Assembly: GCA_009602735.1 (NCBI GenBank)
Contig: WELA01003638.1
Coordinates: forward strand, 26,693 to 90,692
From: Mesotaenium endlicherianum
Taxonomy: Eukaryota; Streptophyta; Zygnematophyceae; Zygnematales; Mesotaeniaceae
Direction: 5' to 3'
Length of the DNA: 64,000 nucleotides
The position numbers were made by a program, and so were the translations under genes. The notes under the pieces are model-generated. The model did not search any database. It saw only the letters and a program-made list of their open reading frames with translations, and was not told the origin of the DNA. Positions 46,701-58,400 of this stretch are shown here, piece by piece. How positions within the stretch are numbered: the stretch's first letter is position 1; each line of letters begins with the position of its first letter.

Positions 46701-48913
46701 AGTCCCTCAAAAATGACCCACTCACCTTCCAAACTTCGCTAACATTTCTTCTTTGGTGAAGCTGTCTTCTTGCGTGCCAATCTCATGCAGGTATAAGCAG
46801 TCGGGGTTATTACAGGGCTGCAAACATGAGGCACGCGGCGCAAAGATGTCAAGGAACCATCAACAACTGACGGTACAACTTGAAGTGCTCTCAAGCGAAA
46901 CAGCACACTCATTCAACAAAACAAGGCACACATCACTCCCAAATCCTTTCTCGCCAATACCAATGTAACAGGATAGCTCAGACGATACTCACCATATTCT
47001 TCAACCAGGCATTGCAGTACTTGGTCGTTCCAAAGCAGGCTCTGTCGACAAGAAATAGCATGCATGAGTAAATGAACAGCAGTTACAGCACTTATGCCTT
47101 CGACTCCTAGCGAATGGGGCTTAAGTATCCCTCTCCCAGCAACGCAAACAATCCACGCACACTTCAATTTGCTCATTTGTACTGGGTATAACCCTGCCTT
47201 GCAAGACCCATGTTCAAAGTCTAACCCTCATCCAAAAGGGAGCCCTCACCCCGTAAGCAGTTCTCATGGTCATCACCTGAGCTCCACCTGTAAATAAGCA
47301 CAAGCAAGCAGACACTTGGGGAAGCTGGGAAACTTAGAAGTACCTCAACACCTTTCCTTCTATCGAACAGCCGTCCAAAGCCTGTATACACCTCAGGGCA
47401 TCTTCCTCCTTCACAAAAGTGACATATCTGCATCACAGGCATCAAGAGCAACGTCATACATGCTTCCAGTTTCATGAGATTGAACCTCTGCTGCTGGGGG
47501 CAAAGAGTGGCATCTAGCAACGAATATACAGTACTACAACAGAAGGCTGAGCCCCCCCATCAATGCACAACCGTGCAGTATCAGGTGTGATATCCGCGAG
47601 GTTGCTGGGCCGAACTTACACACTGGCGGTTGGTCCACTTGGCGCGTGAGGAGCATTATAGTTGCTTGAACGAGACACTGCTATCTTCAAAACCTTGCCG
47701 TACTGCCCAAGGTACTCCCGCCGCTCCAGCATCTGTTGCCCCAAGCCAACACTACTTTGACTTAATGTCCAGAAAACTAGTTATCTGCTCTCAAGCAGCT
47801 CATGCAAGTAATACCTCTTCTGAATATTTCACCCGACTACATCTGTTTGCGGTGTCATGCACGCAGAGCGTACTTCGAGCTTGAATCCCATGACTAGCTG
47901 AACAGTTATTGTTCCTTCAGTAAAATCCCCATAACTAAATGATTACTCTTCGCCCCTCCCTCCAGAACCAGCTGATTCGTTCAACATACGTGGATCCCAT
48001 GACAAGAGTGCCCAAACAGGAAGCCTCCGCACCATCATTTGAGAGAAACTCTCTCATATGCGAAACATGCAAAAACTATTAAGGATGTGGGTGGCGCATG
48101 CTTACCTCCTCATCTGCAGCACCCATAGGAAGTCCCACCAGATACACAAGATTACGCTGCACTACTCTAACATTACTTAGATGCTTCCTGTCCGCTGCTC
48201 TCTGCCTTGCTTTGTGCACCTTCTGCTTCTTGTCAACATAAGATTCAGCCACCCTGCAAAGACATTATTTGGAAATGCTTTAGGCTTTAGCGACCCAATG
48301 GCAGACCACACGAAAAGCTCACGTTCCCATCTTTATATATACCTCTTGTGTGCAGATTAGCACTCATGCCCTCTCCTATGTTAACTAAAAGCTCGTACAA
48401 AAACCCCACTAACACCACTTAAACCCGCACGGCACAAGCTTAGGACAAAATCAACATAATGGTTATAGCGCTTAACCGCAACCCGGATTCTACACCTGCA
48501 GCAAAACTCTTGCCATGAACAGCTTACTTAAGCTTGTGGAGAGGGCTACCAACAAACCACTTACTCTTCAGGGTCTGGGGATGCAGCGATTATTTTATCC
48601 TTGTCATAAGAAGTCCGGCAGGCTGGACAGCGTCCTTCTGTGCTGTTTTTCACTGCCAACTCCATGACTTGGTGCCAGCACCACAAGCATATCTGCAATT
48701 TGACAATTGACCACTCAGCCTCGTCAACAATCACCCCCAAGAAAGTGACAAGACCTTTGCAGGCACACTTGTTTTCAAACTCCAGAGGTGGTGATCCAGT
48801 ACAACTCATACCTGGTATCCACACTGGCATGGCTGAAAGCGCCTGTCAGTAAGATCCATCTCCTCGAGACAAAGAGGACAGACATACTCAGAATCCTCGC
48901 TGCTCGTGTCCAT
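40776..48913 (-). CDS. CNOT4: NOT4/CNOT4-type RING E3 ubiquitin ligase of the CCR4-NOT complex
   Basis: This ubiquitin ligase subunit of the CCR4-NOT mRNA-decay complex acts in cytoplasm and nucleus. Minus-strand exons are 48913-48812, 48692-48565, 48253-48106, 47732-47620, 47427-47344, 47041-46993, 46817-46726, 46415-46319, 45876-45731, 45511-43317, 42721-42626 and 42397-40809 (or to a stop at 40776). All joins keep phase, giving about 1613 residues. The C4C4 RING uses Cys 12, 15, 29, 31, 36, 39, 56 and 59. A linker helix (DKKQKVHKARQRAADRKHL) leads into the RRM (NLVYLVGLPMG to KVLR). The zinc knuckle FGTTKYCNAWLKNMPCNNPD completes the family core, followed by the conserved EEMLAKFG. The rest is Ser/Ala/Pro/Gln-rich, with SRFRFAREEDEESIAEG and ADILGLDLDMWGEG resembling segments of plant NOT4 tails. 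Plant homologues are usually nearer 1000 residues, so this tail is very long. The start ATG at 48913 fits the family N-terminus. Confidence 0.92.
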
Positions 48914-51079
48914 TGTGATGACTACCCCTTAGCCACCCGCTTTCAAAAATTTGAGACGAGAACTTTAGCCCAGCTAATCCTTATTCTCTTTCAAGCTAAC
49001 AGAACCCCAAAATGGTCCGCAAGCCCTGTAGAGATGGTATGATACTCTAATATGAACATCCACTCTCCTCCCTCCACGACGAACCACAACCATAATGTGT
49101 TCTAAAGGCGTGCCACTGTCCACAGTGTTCGGTCCTTCCCAACGATGTTGTCTGCCATAGTTTGGGGGGGCAAGCATCTGAGGTAGCGGTAGCCAACCCT
49201 AGCATGTCAACCGCCTCATGTATGTTGTGCTCCAAACCACATGACGTGGCAGCCACTCAAAGGATGCAATGGATCGGCATGGTGGGCCACCTCAGCTACC
49301 ACAGCAGCAGCAGAAGAACACAATCGAAAACCCGTCCGAACCAGTCCGAACGGGCAAACTGGGGCAAACGTTTACCAACGTTTACAGACGTTTATGCTTC
49401 CCGACGTTTGACGTGTGTGCGTGCTCATGATCTACTGTCGTGCCTGGTCGTGCCTATGCGCGTCGGACCCAGTCGCATGAGCCACCCTTCCTACCGACAA
49501 TCAACCATTCTATTCGCCCGCATAGCAATTTAGAGTCATGCATCTCAAACAACGCTGCTAACATCAAAACTCATGCACTCGTCGTAAGCATCATGAGCAA
49601 AAAGATTTCAAGGAAAAGTAGCTAGCTTCTTACCACATCTGCTCCTAGTGGTTCGTGAGCCAGGAAATCTGTTGCCCAACTTGGCAAGCATGTTCAAAGT
49701 GTTCAATATTACAGGCAAGGTAAGCAAAATTTCCAACAATCAGAAACGCCTCAACTTCTTAAAATTGAAGGAAAAACGTAACGCTTCACCTTCTAATAGG
49801 GTAGAGCCTCTCCATCCCTTATCTTCCTTGAACTTCCAAGAACCTTCTCAATCGTATCTTCCTAAAGCTTAGCAATCTGCCACCGAGGACTCTCAAGTGT
49901 TCAAAGGGCCATATCTGCTGTAGCTAGAACACTCTAGCATCTTCCAACAACTTCTCGCAGCTTTTAACAATTGTTGGGCTCTCAGACGCAGCCTTGAATT
50001 CTTTCCGTAGCTGACGCAAAGGAAATTCCTTCACACACGCTTGAGCGTGCGTCGGGTCACTTGCGTCGTCAACCTGCTTCAACGTTTGACCCGCGCGCGA
50101 CCCGCACGCGATCAATAGCCTGAACAACTACTAGTTCGAACTATTGGTTGTATGTGTGTCGCTCAGCGTCGAATACTTTATTGAAATGCGGGCCTTCATT
50201 CACAATTCACCCCTATGACTAGCTTTCCAAATTTCGTCTTAGGGTAGATTGTAGGGACGTAGCTAGTTGTTAGTGAACACAACCAACAAAGGCTTTCTCA
50301 TATCAAGGCAAAAACGTCTGAAAGTACATTCAAGAGAGATATTGTAAACGTAAAAATCAAGTGCTTGCCAATTCATATCTTTCCATTATTTACGTGATTA
50401 AGAATTTTAAAGCTAGAGCTTCATGTAAGTCAAATGTCACCTTTCACCTCCGATCACTCAGTTATTTTGAAAAGATCCATAGTACGACACTAGGTAACCC
50501 ATGGCAACAAGTCTAGTGTGGCAACTTACATGGTTATACTCGTTAGATCGATACTATTATGATTAAGCACTTTGAAGTGATTAATTTTGTTTTATTTGGA
50601 CTACGATTTCCTTCACAACAAGTTGGAGTTTCTAGAGAGGGATGAAATGGGGAGCTAAATAACTGGATTGGGTTGATCGCCGATGCGGTTCTATGATTTC
50701 CTCATTACAGTTCTTGCTCAAGTACTTGTGAGTTAAAGTATATTGAGACTCATACATCTTACAACATGAACAATGGTGCAAAATTTAGCCGCACTCTGAG
50801 AATGGTGAATCTGGAGCACTGCAAATATCTTGGGGTTCCCTTCAAGTACGTTTAGCACAACCCTCGCACTATTTAAGGGGACAACGAATGTTTCACATCA
50901 ACATGCATCAAAACAAGAGAAGAACATTGAGGCTGTGCAACATTTCATCGCTAGCTAACGAGGGCCCTAGAACGTTGTATATATGATGACATAATGTTCT
51001 ATTGAGTTCTATTGAGAATATAGTCAGCTCTCTCAAGGGACAGGTGTAACATACAAAAGTGTTGAACTACCTTAACACA
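48914..51079. other. Intergenic between NOT4 and TRAPPC2, no gene recognised
   Basis: About 2.2 kb separates the NOT4 start from the TRAPPC2 stop. Around 49310-50250 the composition is transposon-like (repeated ACGTTTA motifs, AT-rich flanks), but I find no termini. The NOT4 promoter should lie near 48914-49200. Confidence 0.4.
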
Positions 51080-53377
51080 TTATAAGTGCCGTTTGGCAAG
51101 GGCACGAACTCTTGTATCAAAAAAGGGTGATGTAATCCTTGACCCCGGGACATGTAGAGGATTTGAAAGAACCTGGTAGAACAAAGAACGAAACACAACA
51201 AACATTCAGGAGAGAGACCAACTTGATGAAAACAAATCCACCATAACATGTTCTGTCCTCGTCCGGGAGCACGCAAACCATGGCAAGAATCAAAGGGTAG
51301 TCTTGCTGCACCTGGGACTGCTAAATTACCTCAAACAATATTCTCATTTAAACAATCTCAAAATACTCAAGTACGCCACCGATCCCACAAAGTTGGACTT
51401 GGTTGTGTAGCAGAAAAACAGCTCTTGGAGGCCACATGACGCAACATGGAAAACATTTCATTAGCAGCAAGTAGAAGCTGCAGCTGTAACTGCTTGCCAG
51501 AAGATTGCCAGGCCCCCAATAGTGGACAAATACTTCTTCTGAGCATGTCTGTGACTTTTTGTATGAACCGCGAGTAGTCAGCAACTACACATGCACATCA
51601 CTATACATGTACATTACTTCCAAGTTGTACATAGCAAAGGAATGAGTCTCATTGAACCCGTGATGAGGTGTACGTTGAGGAGCTAAAATGTGCACCTTGA
51701 TGTAGAGCTCATGGACCTCCTGGAAAAAAGTCTTAATACCATCTTCATTCCTCGAGTCATGGAGGAGCATGAATCTGGTATGTGCTACAGGTCAAGGATT
51801 CTGAGGGTCTTAACGAACAAAAACAAATGTGCAATCATGGGGAAAAGGAATCACTTGAAGGAATTGATGCCCTCACGAGGATAGATCAATATTTAAATAA
51901 CAAGAATAGAACCTCAATGTGCTAGCATGAAACACAGAAGGAGGCATGTCAAATTTTACACCGACATGCATGCTTCAAAAAGCTTACAACTCACTCAGAA
52001 TAAGGTTAGTAAAAGGATATGACCAGCTGTAACGTAGACGGAAACTAGCAAGTCGTTGAACTTGTCCACCACCTTCAGATACCTGAAGATTGCACATCAG
52101 CAGCAAATCCTTGACCAGGTTTACAGTGGTACCCTGTGAACAGTTGCAAGAGGCTGATTCATTATAAGCACTGTTATACGACTTCATCGCAGCTCCCCAG
52201 CTATAATAATAAGCGATCCCAACACACAAAACTACATCCTCGCGAAATAGGGAAGGTGGAGCAACAAAGTAGGAAATGTGGAGCAAATACTTCTTGAACT
52301 GGCAGTAACCACACCAAAGCTTATTCTTTCCACGACAGCATCCCTTCTGCTCGAGCATATAGTCTTCAATGCAGTATGGAGGCCTAAGCCCGTTCCTAGA
52401 GAAACCACATACGTCTAGCAGCCTGCAGTGGCTGCCACAATCACCAGCTATACGACACTAGCATGTAACGTCAACACGACGCAGAAGGCAACTTACATAT
52501 TGTTTGTAGTCCACACATAATCCTGCACGATGTCCATGGCAGCGTGCAATATAAATTGGTGCAAATGCGCAGCCTCATCTTTCTGTACAAGGCAACAGTG
52601 ATTGATAGGCAATCAGATAGCATGTCAAATATTACCGCCTGCTGAGAGCCGTACTAGCTGTAGATGCACATTTCGACTATTGGACACTTACAAAAGTACA
52701 TGCCAACAGTCTGTCATGAATATAAGTCCTCAATTACGGTTGCACCCCATATTTCAATCATATCTCATACCGCCAAATCCATGACCTCTTTAATATTGGT
52801 GTCATGAGACTAGATTCCAAAATGCCATCTGCCACCAAAGTAATCATGTGAACTGAAGCCAACTCTATAGAAAACCTCATTGTACACTGTTTTCTAACCA
52901 GCTTCATCAGCATTATCTTAGTTGACACAGTGTTAGAAACTTCATGCGTGGTTCTCCCCATGACAGGGCTCCCTTTCAATACTACAAAAGCCATATCTTC
53001 CCGTTGACCTACACATTTCTGACGACGGAAAACATTCAGATGATTGACCAGCCACTGACTATAGGCTGAAGTAAACACGGGAACTCCATCTAGGCCTGGT
53101 TCTATACTTCGTGCCATACCCACAATAGATATGCGCTCCATTCATAGCATACTACAACTCAAGAAAAGCTAACGAGATAGAGAGAAGCCGCCACATGTAT
53201 ACGAGCTTGCAGCCTTCGAATTGTAGAAGCTCATACTTACACCTAGTTCAATCATTTATGAGTGTCTTAAGTCAAGGGACAGAATAAGCACGACACCTTG
53301 GGAGATGAGCCGACTTCAGACTCGTATATAGGGTTGTCATTCCGTGCAACTATCACAAAACAAGCAGTGCTCGCCAT
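51080..53377 (-). CDS. TRAPPC2: TRAPPC2 (sedlin/Trs20), TRAPP tethering complex subunit
   Basis: TRAPPC2 is a small longin-fold adaptor of the TRAPP complexes, which activate Rab1/Ypt1 for ER-Golgi transport and autophagy. Five minus-strand exons are 53377-53297, 52582-52497, 52082-52021, 51781-51696 and 51172-51080. They sum to 408 nt, exactly 135 codons plus stop, the usual length in plants. The protein starts [20 protein letters not shown]. It continues with [33 protein letters not shown] and [20 protein letters not shown], and ends [20 protein letters not shown]. All these are diagnostic. Exon 3 to exon 4 requires an AT-AC intron; with it the codons read [11 protein letters not shown] without a gap. 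The other introns are GT-AG. The start lies 256 bp from the divergent gene at 53634. Confidence 0.96.
51782..52020 (-). other. U12-type AT-AC intron in TRAPPC2
   Basis: The donor on the minus strand is ATATCCTTTT (52020-52011), the exact minor-spliceosome consensus. The branch site TCCTTGAC is at 51798-51791, about ten bases before the acceptor, which ends in AC (51783-51782). Splicing there restores the reading frame and the conserved AGHTR-type residues; no GT-AG pair nearby does so. There is no strong pyrimidine tract, as expected for U12 introns. Confidence 0.93.
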
Positions 53378-53633
53378 GTCGCTGAGAAAATTCCTTCACT
53401 ATGTCTTTTCAATTCCTACATTCGTCAAGATGCCGCTTAATACTACACATGTCAGCCTAATACAACGCATATAACGCCACTGTAAATTTCTTAGGTGACA
53501 TAGAGGGATGGTCTCTAGAACACTAGGTGACAACACACACCACCGCACTAAACAAAACAGCATGCGCGAAAACTGATTGAACGAATGAAACACTGGCCCT
53601 AGCTTGCATGCGTCTTAATAGATACCGAGACCC
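53378..53633. promoter_or_regulatory. Short bidirectional promoter region
   Basis: Only 256 bp separate the start codons of TRAPPC2 (minus) and the secreted-protein gene (plus). Both 5' leaders and core promoters must fit here, so the region is likely a shared divergent promoter. No clear TATA box or factor site can be assigned. Confidence 0.6.
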
Positions 53634-54839
53634 ATGCGGATTTCGAGTGCTTTAGTGGCCGTATGCCTTTTGATCCCACTTTTGGTATGCCCAGTGCAAA
53701 GCAAGGCTACTGTCAATGAGTCCGGGCTCCTTCGCAAAAATGATGCTCCTTCAGACAAGGCGGCACAGCTGGTGATTAATATGGGCGGAAAAGAAGACAA
53801 AGTACAGGATCCTGTGCAAGAGTCCGGAAGTATGCAGAAGGAAGTGTTAGCTTTGCCCTCTGTTGCACCAGGGACAACGTTTGTGGAGGTCAATGGGAAC
53901 AGTGTATCTTTGAGGGACAAGTTAGGCCCACTAGTCGTGCAGGTATGAGTGCGCTACCTTCTTGCATCCATCAACTCCCTGAGCACTAATTGCCTTCCAA
54001 ACAAAACGATTCTGCACAAGCCTAAGCTTGTGTACACAGGCTCCGAGATACAACCTGCACCTCCATGCCGCGCAAGTTGTCATATTGCAATCTGTACTCA
54101 CTTCCAAGGGGCATGCGGAGTGAGGATATGTATATTCTCTTCAGACAGTAAGTTGCACACGAAGACGGCCTTTGCCATGCAGACTAACGATTGGGGGCGT
54201 TCCACAAATTTGTGTGAGAAGGTCTTTGATACAGCTTTTTGTGGCTCAAACAGTCAGTGATTTGCAAAAGGGGAGAGTGGGACTTCCTCAACTCTTTCAA
54301 TGTATTGGGCATCCATATATCGTATTGCACAGACCGCAGGCTGTTGTTTGTAACGAATCCATGTCATACAAGTAGCAAGTGTGAACCAGCTCGCTGTTTA
54401 ATTCAAGGGAAGTATTACTACTGCCAATTTTTTGTGTTCTGATGTATCAGCAATTACGATGTATTCCTGTGAGTATCCTGGCATTAGAACACATATAATT
54501 TCAGTGGAGTCACATATTAGAGAATTCTCCAAACAGGGTGTCACTGGCTGGTCCAGACTGGACCCAGTCCAACGTAGGTCAGTATGGTGAACAAAGTGGG
54601 CTGACATGTGGCAGGAGGACGGCAGCCTGCAGAGAATCACCAACTGGGAGGATATGACAGATGAGGAAAAGGCTAGGACAATTCGTGTACTTACAAAGCG
54701 AAACAAGTTGCGGTTGAATGCCCTCAAGGGACAAAACTTAGCAGCAGACAGAGCTCAACAAGCAGATGGCTCAGAGGAAGACATTTCAGGGTCAGCGGTC
54801 CCTCCGCAGCCATCTCCTGTGCCTCGGGAGGAGCTATAG
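53634..54839 (+). CDS. Small secretory-pathway protein with conserved C-terminal motif, function unknown
   Basis: Two exons, 53634-53942 and 54615-54839, join in phase (GT-AG) to 177 codons. Residues 1-24 form a classic signal peptide (hydrophobic core SALVAVCLLIPLLVCPVQS), so entry into the secretory pathway is likely. The middle is a low-complexity charged segment. The conserved part begins near residue 82 with GTTFVEVNGNSVSLRDKLGP. It continues across the intron with DGSLQRITNWEDMTDEEKAR and then RVLTKRNKLRLNAL. From memory this Asn-Trp-x-x-Met-Thr and Lys-Arg-Asn pattern occurs in small uncharacterised green-lineage proteins, but I know no function. The last 30 residues are Ser/Pro-rich. 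The downstream neighbour is convergent. Confidence 0.82.
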
Positions 54840-55486
54840 GTGAGTGAGTTTTGTGCCAGGCTGTATGTATCACTATTCTTTCTTCTGTCGATATTTAGGT
54901 TGGTTCAACCATTGCGAAACTTGTAGCAAGTGTTGTTGGAGGATGTGATACTTTATGCATCTGTCAGCGGCTGTGACAGGTAGGAAGAGCTAGTGCTTCT
55001 AAGGAAGCTAAGGTAAAGGTCGTAGACTGTCTCTGATGACGACATTGTTCTCCAAGGTGCCAGTTTTTGCATGACGCTCTTGCTTCTTGCATGCAGTCAG
55101 GCTTGCCCTGGGCCTGAATATGTTAGTGCTCTGTGCATTTCCAATGCTGCCCAAAGTTCCTGACTGCCTCTGACGCTGTCATCAAGCTCTCGCTTTGTGC
55201 ACTTGTGTATAAGGACCAAGGGCTGTCAATACATGCAGAGGGCCCACACCTCTAGAAGCACTAGCAATGACTGTTTGCACTGGACACAAAACTCTGTCTA
55301 GAGTGCATTCAATCGGCTAATCTGACTGGACATGTCGCAGTTGCTCATGTGTTGTTACGAGTTACCATCTCCGTGCAAATCGACCAAGCAGTCGTAAGCA
55401 AAGTCCAGTAAACACAATATAGAACTCATCTGCAATGACCTCCCTCCCGACAATTCTTTGTCTACCTTATTCGCTACTCATCCCCC
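54840..55486. other. Spacer between two convergent genes, no exon identified
   Basis: The plus gene ends at 54839 and the last recognised exon of the minus gene ends at 55487. The region should hold both 3' UTRs. An AG-bounded minus-strand stretch at about 55415-55370 could be an additional exon but has no recognisable homology. Confidence 0.4.
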
Positions 55487-58400
55487 TCATGTATCTGCAG
55501 CACGACCTTCAACTGATGCACGCCCCTCTTCGGAAAGTCCTCTAGGGGCCGCCTTCATCAAGCACGCGAGAAGATTGGTCGATTCCAGGCTGAGGGAAGG
55601 ATCAGCGTGCAGTGCCATAGTCTCGAGTGTGACAATAAGCTTCGACAGAGCTTTTAACTCCACAGCTCGTAGACTTGATGCTGCAAACTGCACAGCTGGC
55701 AAAGTTATGTTAGTGTCCTACCAAAGTTAGCCATTAGTGACCAGAAAGCCACCTCCCATGGCTGTCCTGTAAAGGCGGGCAGGACAATCAAAGCCGTGGC
55801 TGACAGCCCTGGAGAACAAGCCCTAGCCAGCCGTTGTACCACAAGTCATGCTCTTTGTGTGCGTGGCCAACTCACAAAACTCTGTATCCATCCTTTACTC
55901 TAACACCCCAATTAAGCCCTCAGACTGATGCATCAATGTACAAGTAGTGGCACTGCTGTGCTCTAGCACCCAGCATGCCTTGCAGCCTGGCTCTGCCGCA
56001 TGCGTCCAGCCGCCCAAGCCAAGCCTTCATACAGCTTCAGTCACAATGCACAACGGTTCCCAGCCACCGCACATTAACAGGTACAGACAGCTCCAATATT
56101 GGAAAGAGAGAACACACAGAGAACAAGCTGACTAGCACGGGCGGCTCGGAGATGACGGCAGCTTGGCTTACGCAAGAGAGGGCTCTGAGGGACCAGAGCT
56201 GCACTGACACGGCCGCGCCAGCAGCTGCCAGCACGTCTACAAGCGGCTCCAGCTCGGCGACAGAGAGTCCTGCAACGCGGCCAGCTGCCGGCGCCAGCTG
56301 GCAGATGCAAGCCAGAGCTGCCGCTTGCACTTCCGCCCGAGGCTCCAGGGCAGCGCGTCGGATCAAAAGGCGGATCTGGCAGTGCAGGCCAGCCACATCA
56401 GCATGTTAAGGTCAGCGCCCAGCGGGAATTACTTGCTCTGAGACTGTCGTGAAACAGCTAGCTCCTCCCGAAGTATAAAATATACATGTGATACACCTGT
56501 TCCTGCTGACAACAACTACCTCCTCCCTCCCCTCTCCTCCGCCCCCCCACCCTCTTGTCTCACTAGTGTATGCAAGCAGACTTTGGCATTTGCTGCCAAT
56601 CCACATTCGACGTGCAAACCCCACGCCAAGTCTCGACCAACACTGTGGCTAGAGTGCCCTGTAGCTCTGACTAACTAGAGCTTGTATCTGAGACTGCCAA
56701 CAGTCTCCGTCAGACAGACTGCCTTATATGCTTTGGGACATGCGCTCATACCCCGCCTCCCCTCCCCCCTGCCTGCCAGAGCCTCTCTGAAGCCGTGCAT
56801 GAGACAGGCAAATCGCAACAAGAAACCTCTAATACTCTCCTCCGGAGTCTGCACCGTGCACTTGTGCCATGCCCGCAAGGTAGCACGCAGGCCAAGGCGA
56901 TATGCGCCTCCTCTTCTCCAGCGCTAACATTCGAGCAGCTTACACATACAAGCCTGAAAACTACAAACGCACAGGAATGCACGTGCATGCTACGACTCTT
57001 ACATTTCCTCCCTCTCTCCAGTTTGTTAGGTGCACAGAAACACACGTGCGTACAGTGACTTCTGTCTTTCCTCTCTTTTTCCCGTTTGCTGTTGCAAGGA
57101 GCACACCAAACACAAGAGAAATGTCATGCAATTGTATGTCTCTAGACAGTATCTACAACACGCTTGCACACGAGCCCTAGGAGGAGGGCATGCAAGTCGA
57201 CACCACCTGGCGAGGCAGGGTGATGATGCAGTCTGACGCGAGCGCAGTCAGCGCTGACAGCGCGCTCACAACACACGCCTGCTCCGCATTGTGCACCACA
57301 AGCGCCTGCTCTCCTATCTGCACAAGGTAGTCGGAATGTGCGCGCGTGGGTGCTTGAGCGCCAGAAGAGACAGGGCACCTTTTTCAGGGCGGGCGACCGC
57401 CTGCCCTGCTGGCCCATTGGAGCTGACCCCTGGGAAGAGGTCCACACCAACCAGGACTCACTCTCCCACACGTCCTCCGGGACTCGCAGCTACTGAGTGT
57501 CTGCAAGCGCCTGAGCTCTCAACTTCCTGTCTCTGCTGCTCACGCGGGCTCTGCGCGGGGCCTGAATGCCGAGGATGGGGATCAAGCCTGGTCCAGAGAG
57601 ACACAGAATTTTGCAACTAGAAAGGACATCACCCTACGAGAGTTTACCTGTGTCCACCGCGCACATGCTCCTACTATCAAATATGGCGACAGAGACTGAT
57701 CAGATCAGAAGGCACATACAAGACTGCGGAAGGGGTAACTCGGAGCACGATGTGCGGGAGAGACCTGAGGCAAACCAGAGAAAGGAAAAAAAACACATGA
57801 AAGAGCACAGCCGCAGGATTGGCAGCAGCCACATGCAAACACACAGCTGTGTGTGGACACAACTATATGCGAAATGTGGGCACCCAAGCCTGAGCGAGAA
57901 GACTCTGTCCCTCGCTCTCTCTGGCCAGCAGATTTCTTCAACCCCCGCCCTGCGGACAACCACCAGTCAGGATCATCCTATCCACTTGGCGACTGGAAGG
58001 GCACCTGCAGGGCTTGCAGAGCCAATGCAGATGTGTGCGTCAGCCTGGGGAGCAGCCAGATGGCGCGCCGCCACAGGCCTGGGGGCGTCCCTGTCCCCGT
58101 CAGCACGCCCGCCAGCTTGCTCAGCAGGGTCTTTGCAAAAGTTGCGGAGGCGTCGCACAGAAATGCGGCTGCAAAGTACGCCGCCTCGGCCTGCCGCAGG
58201 AGCACCACCTCCTCCAGCAGCACCACCACCACCACCAGCAGCAGCAGGACCACCACCAGCACCAGCAGCACCAATACTACCGTCAGCAACAGCAGCAATA
58301 GCAGCAGCAGCACTGCAAGGATGAGTAATCCCCATGCGAGAAGCATGTGCTCCAGAGCACACCCCCTCAGATTCCAATATTTCATAAGCAGCAGCACCGC

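Noticed and set aside
51585-51695. Continuation of TRAPPC2 exon 4 past LYIK
   Set aside because: After GTGCAC at 51695 the homology stops. The family C-terminus resumes at 51172 after a GT-AG intron.
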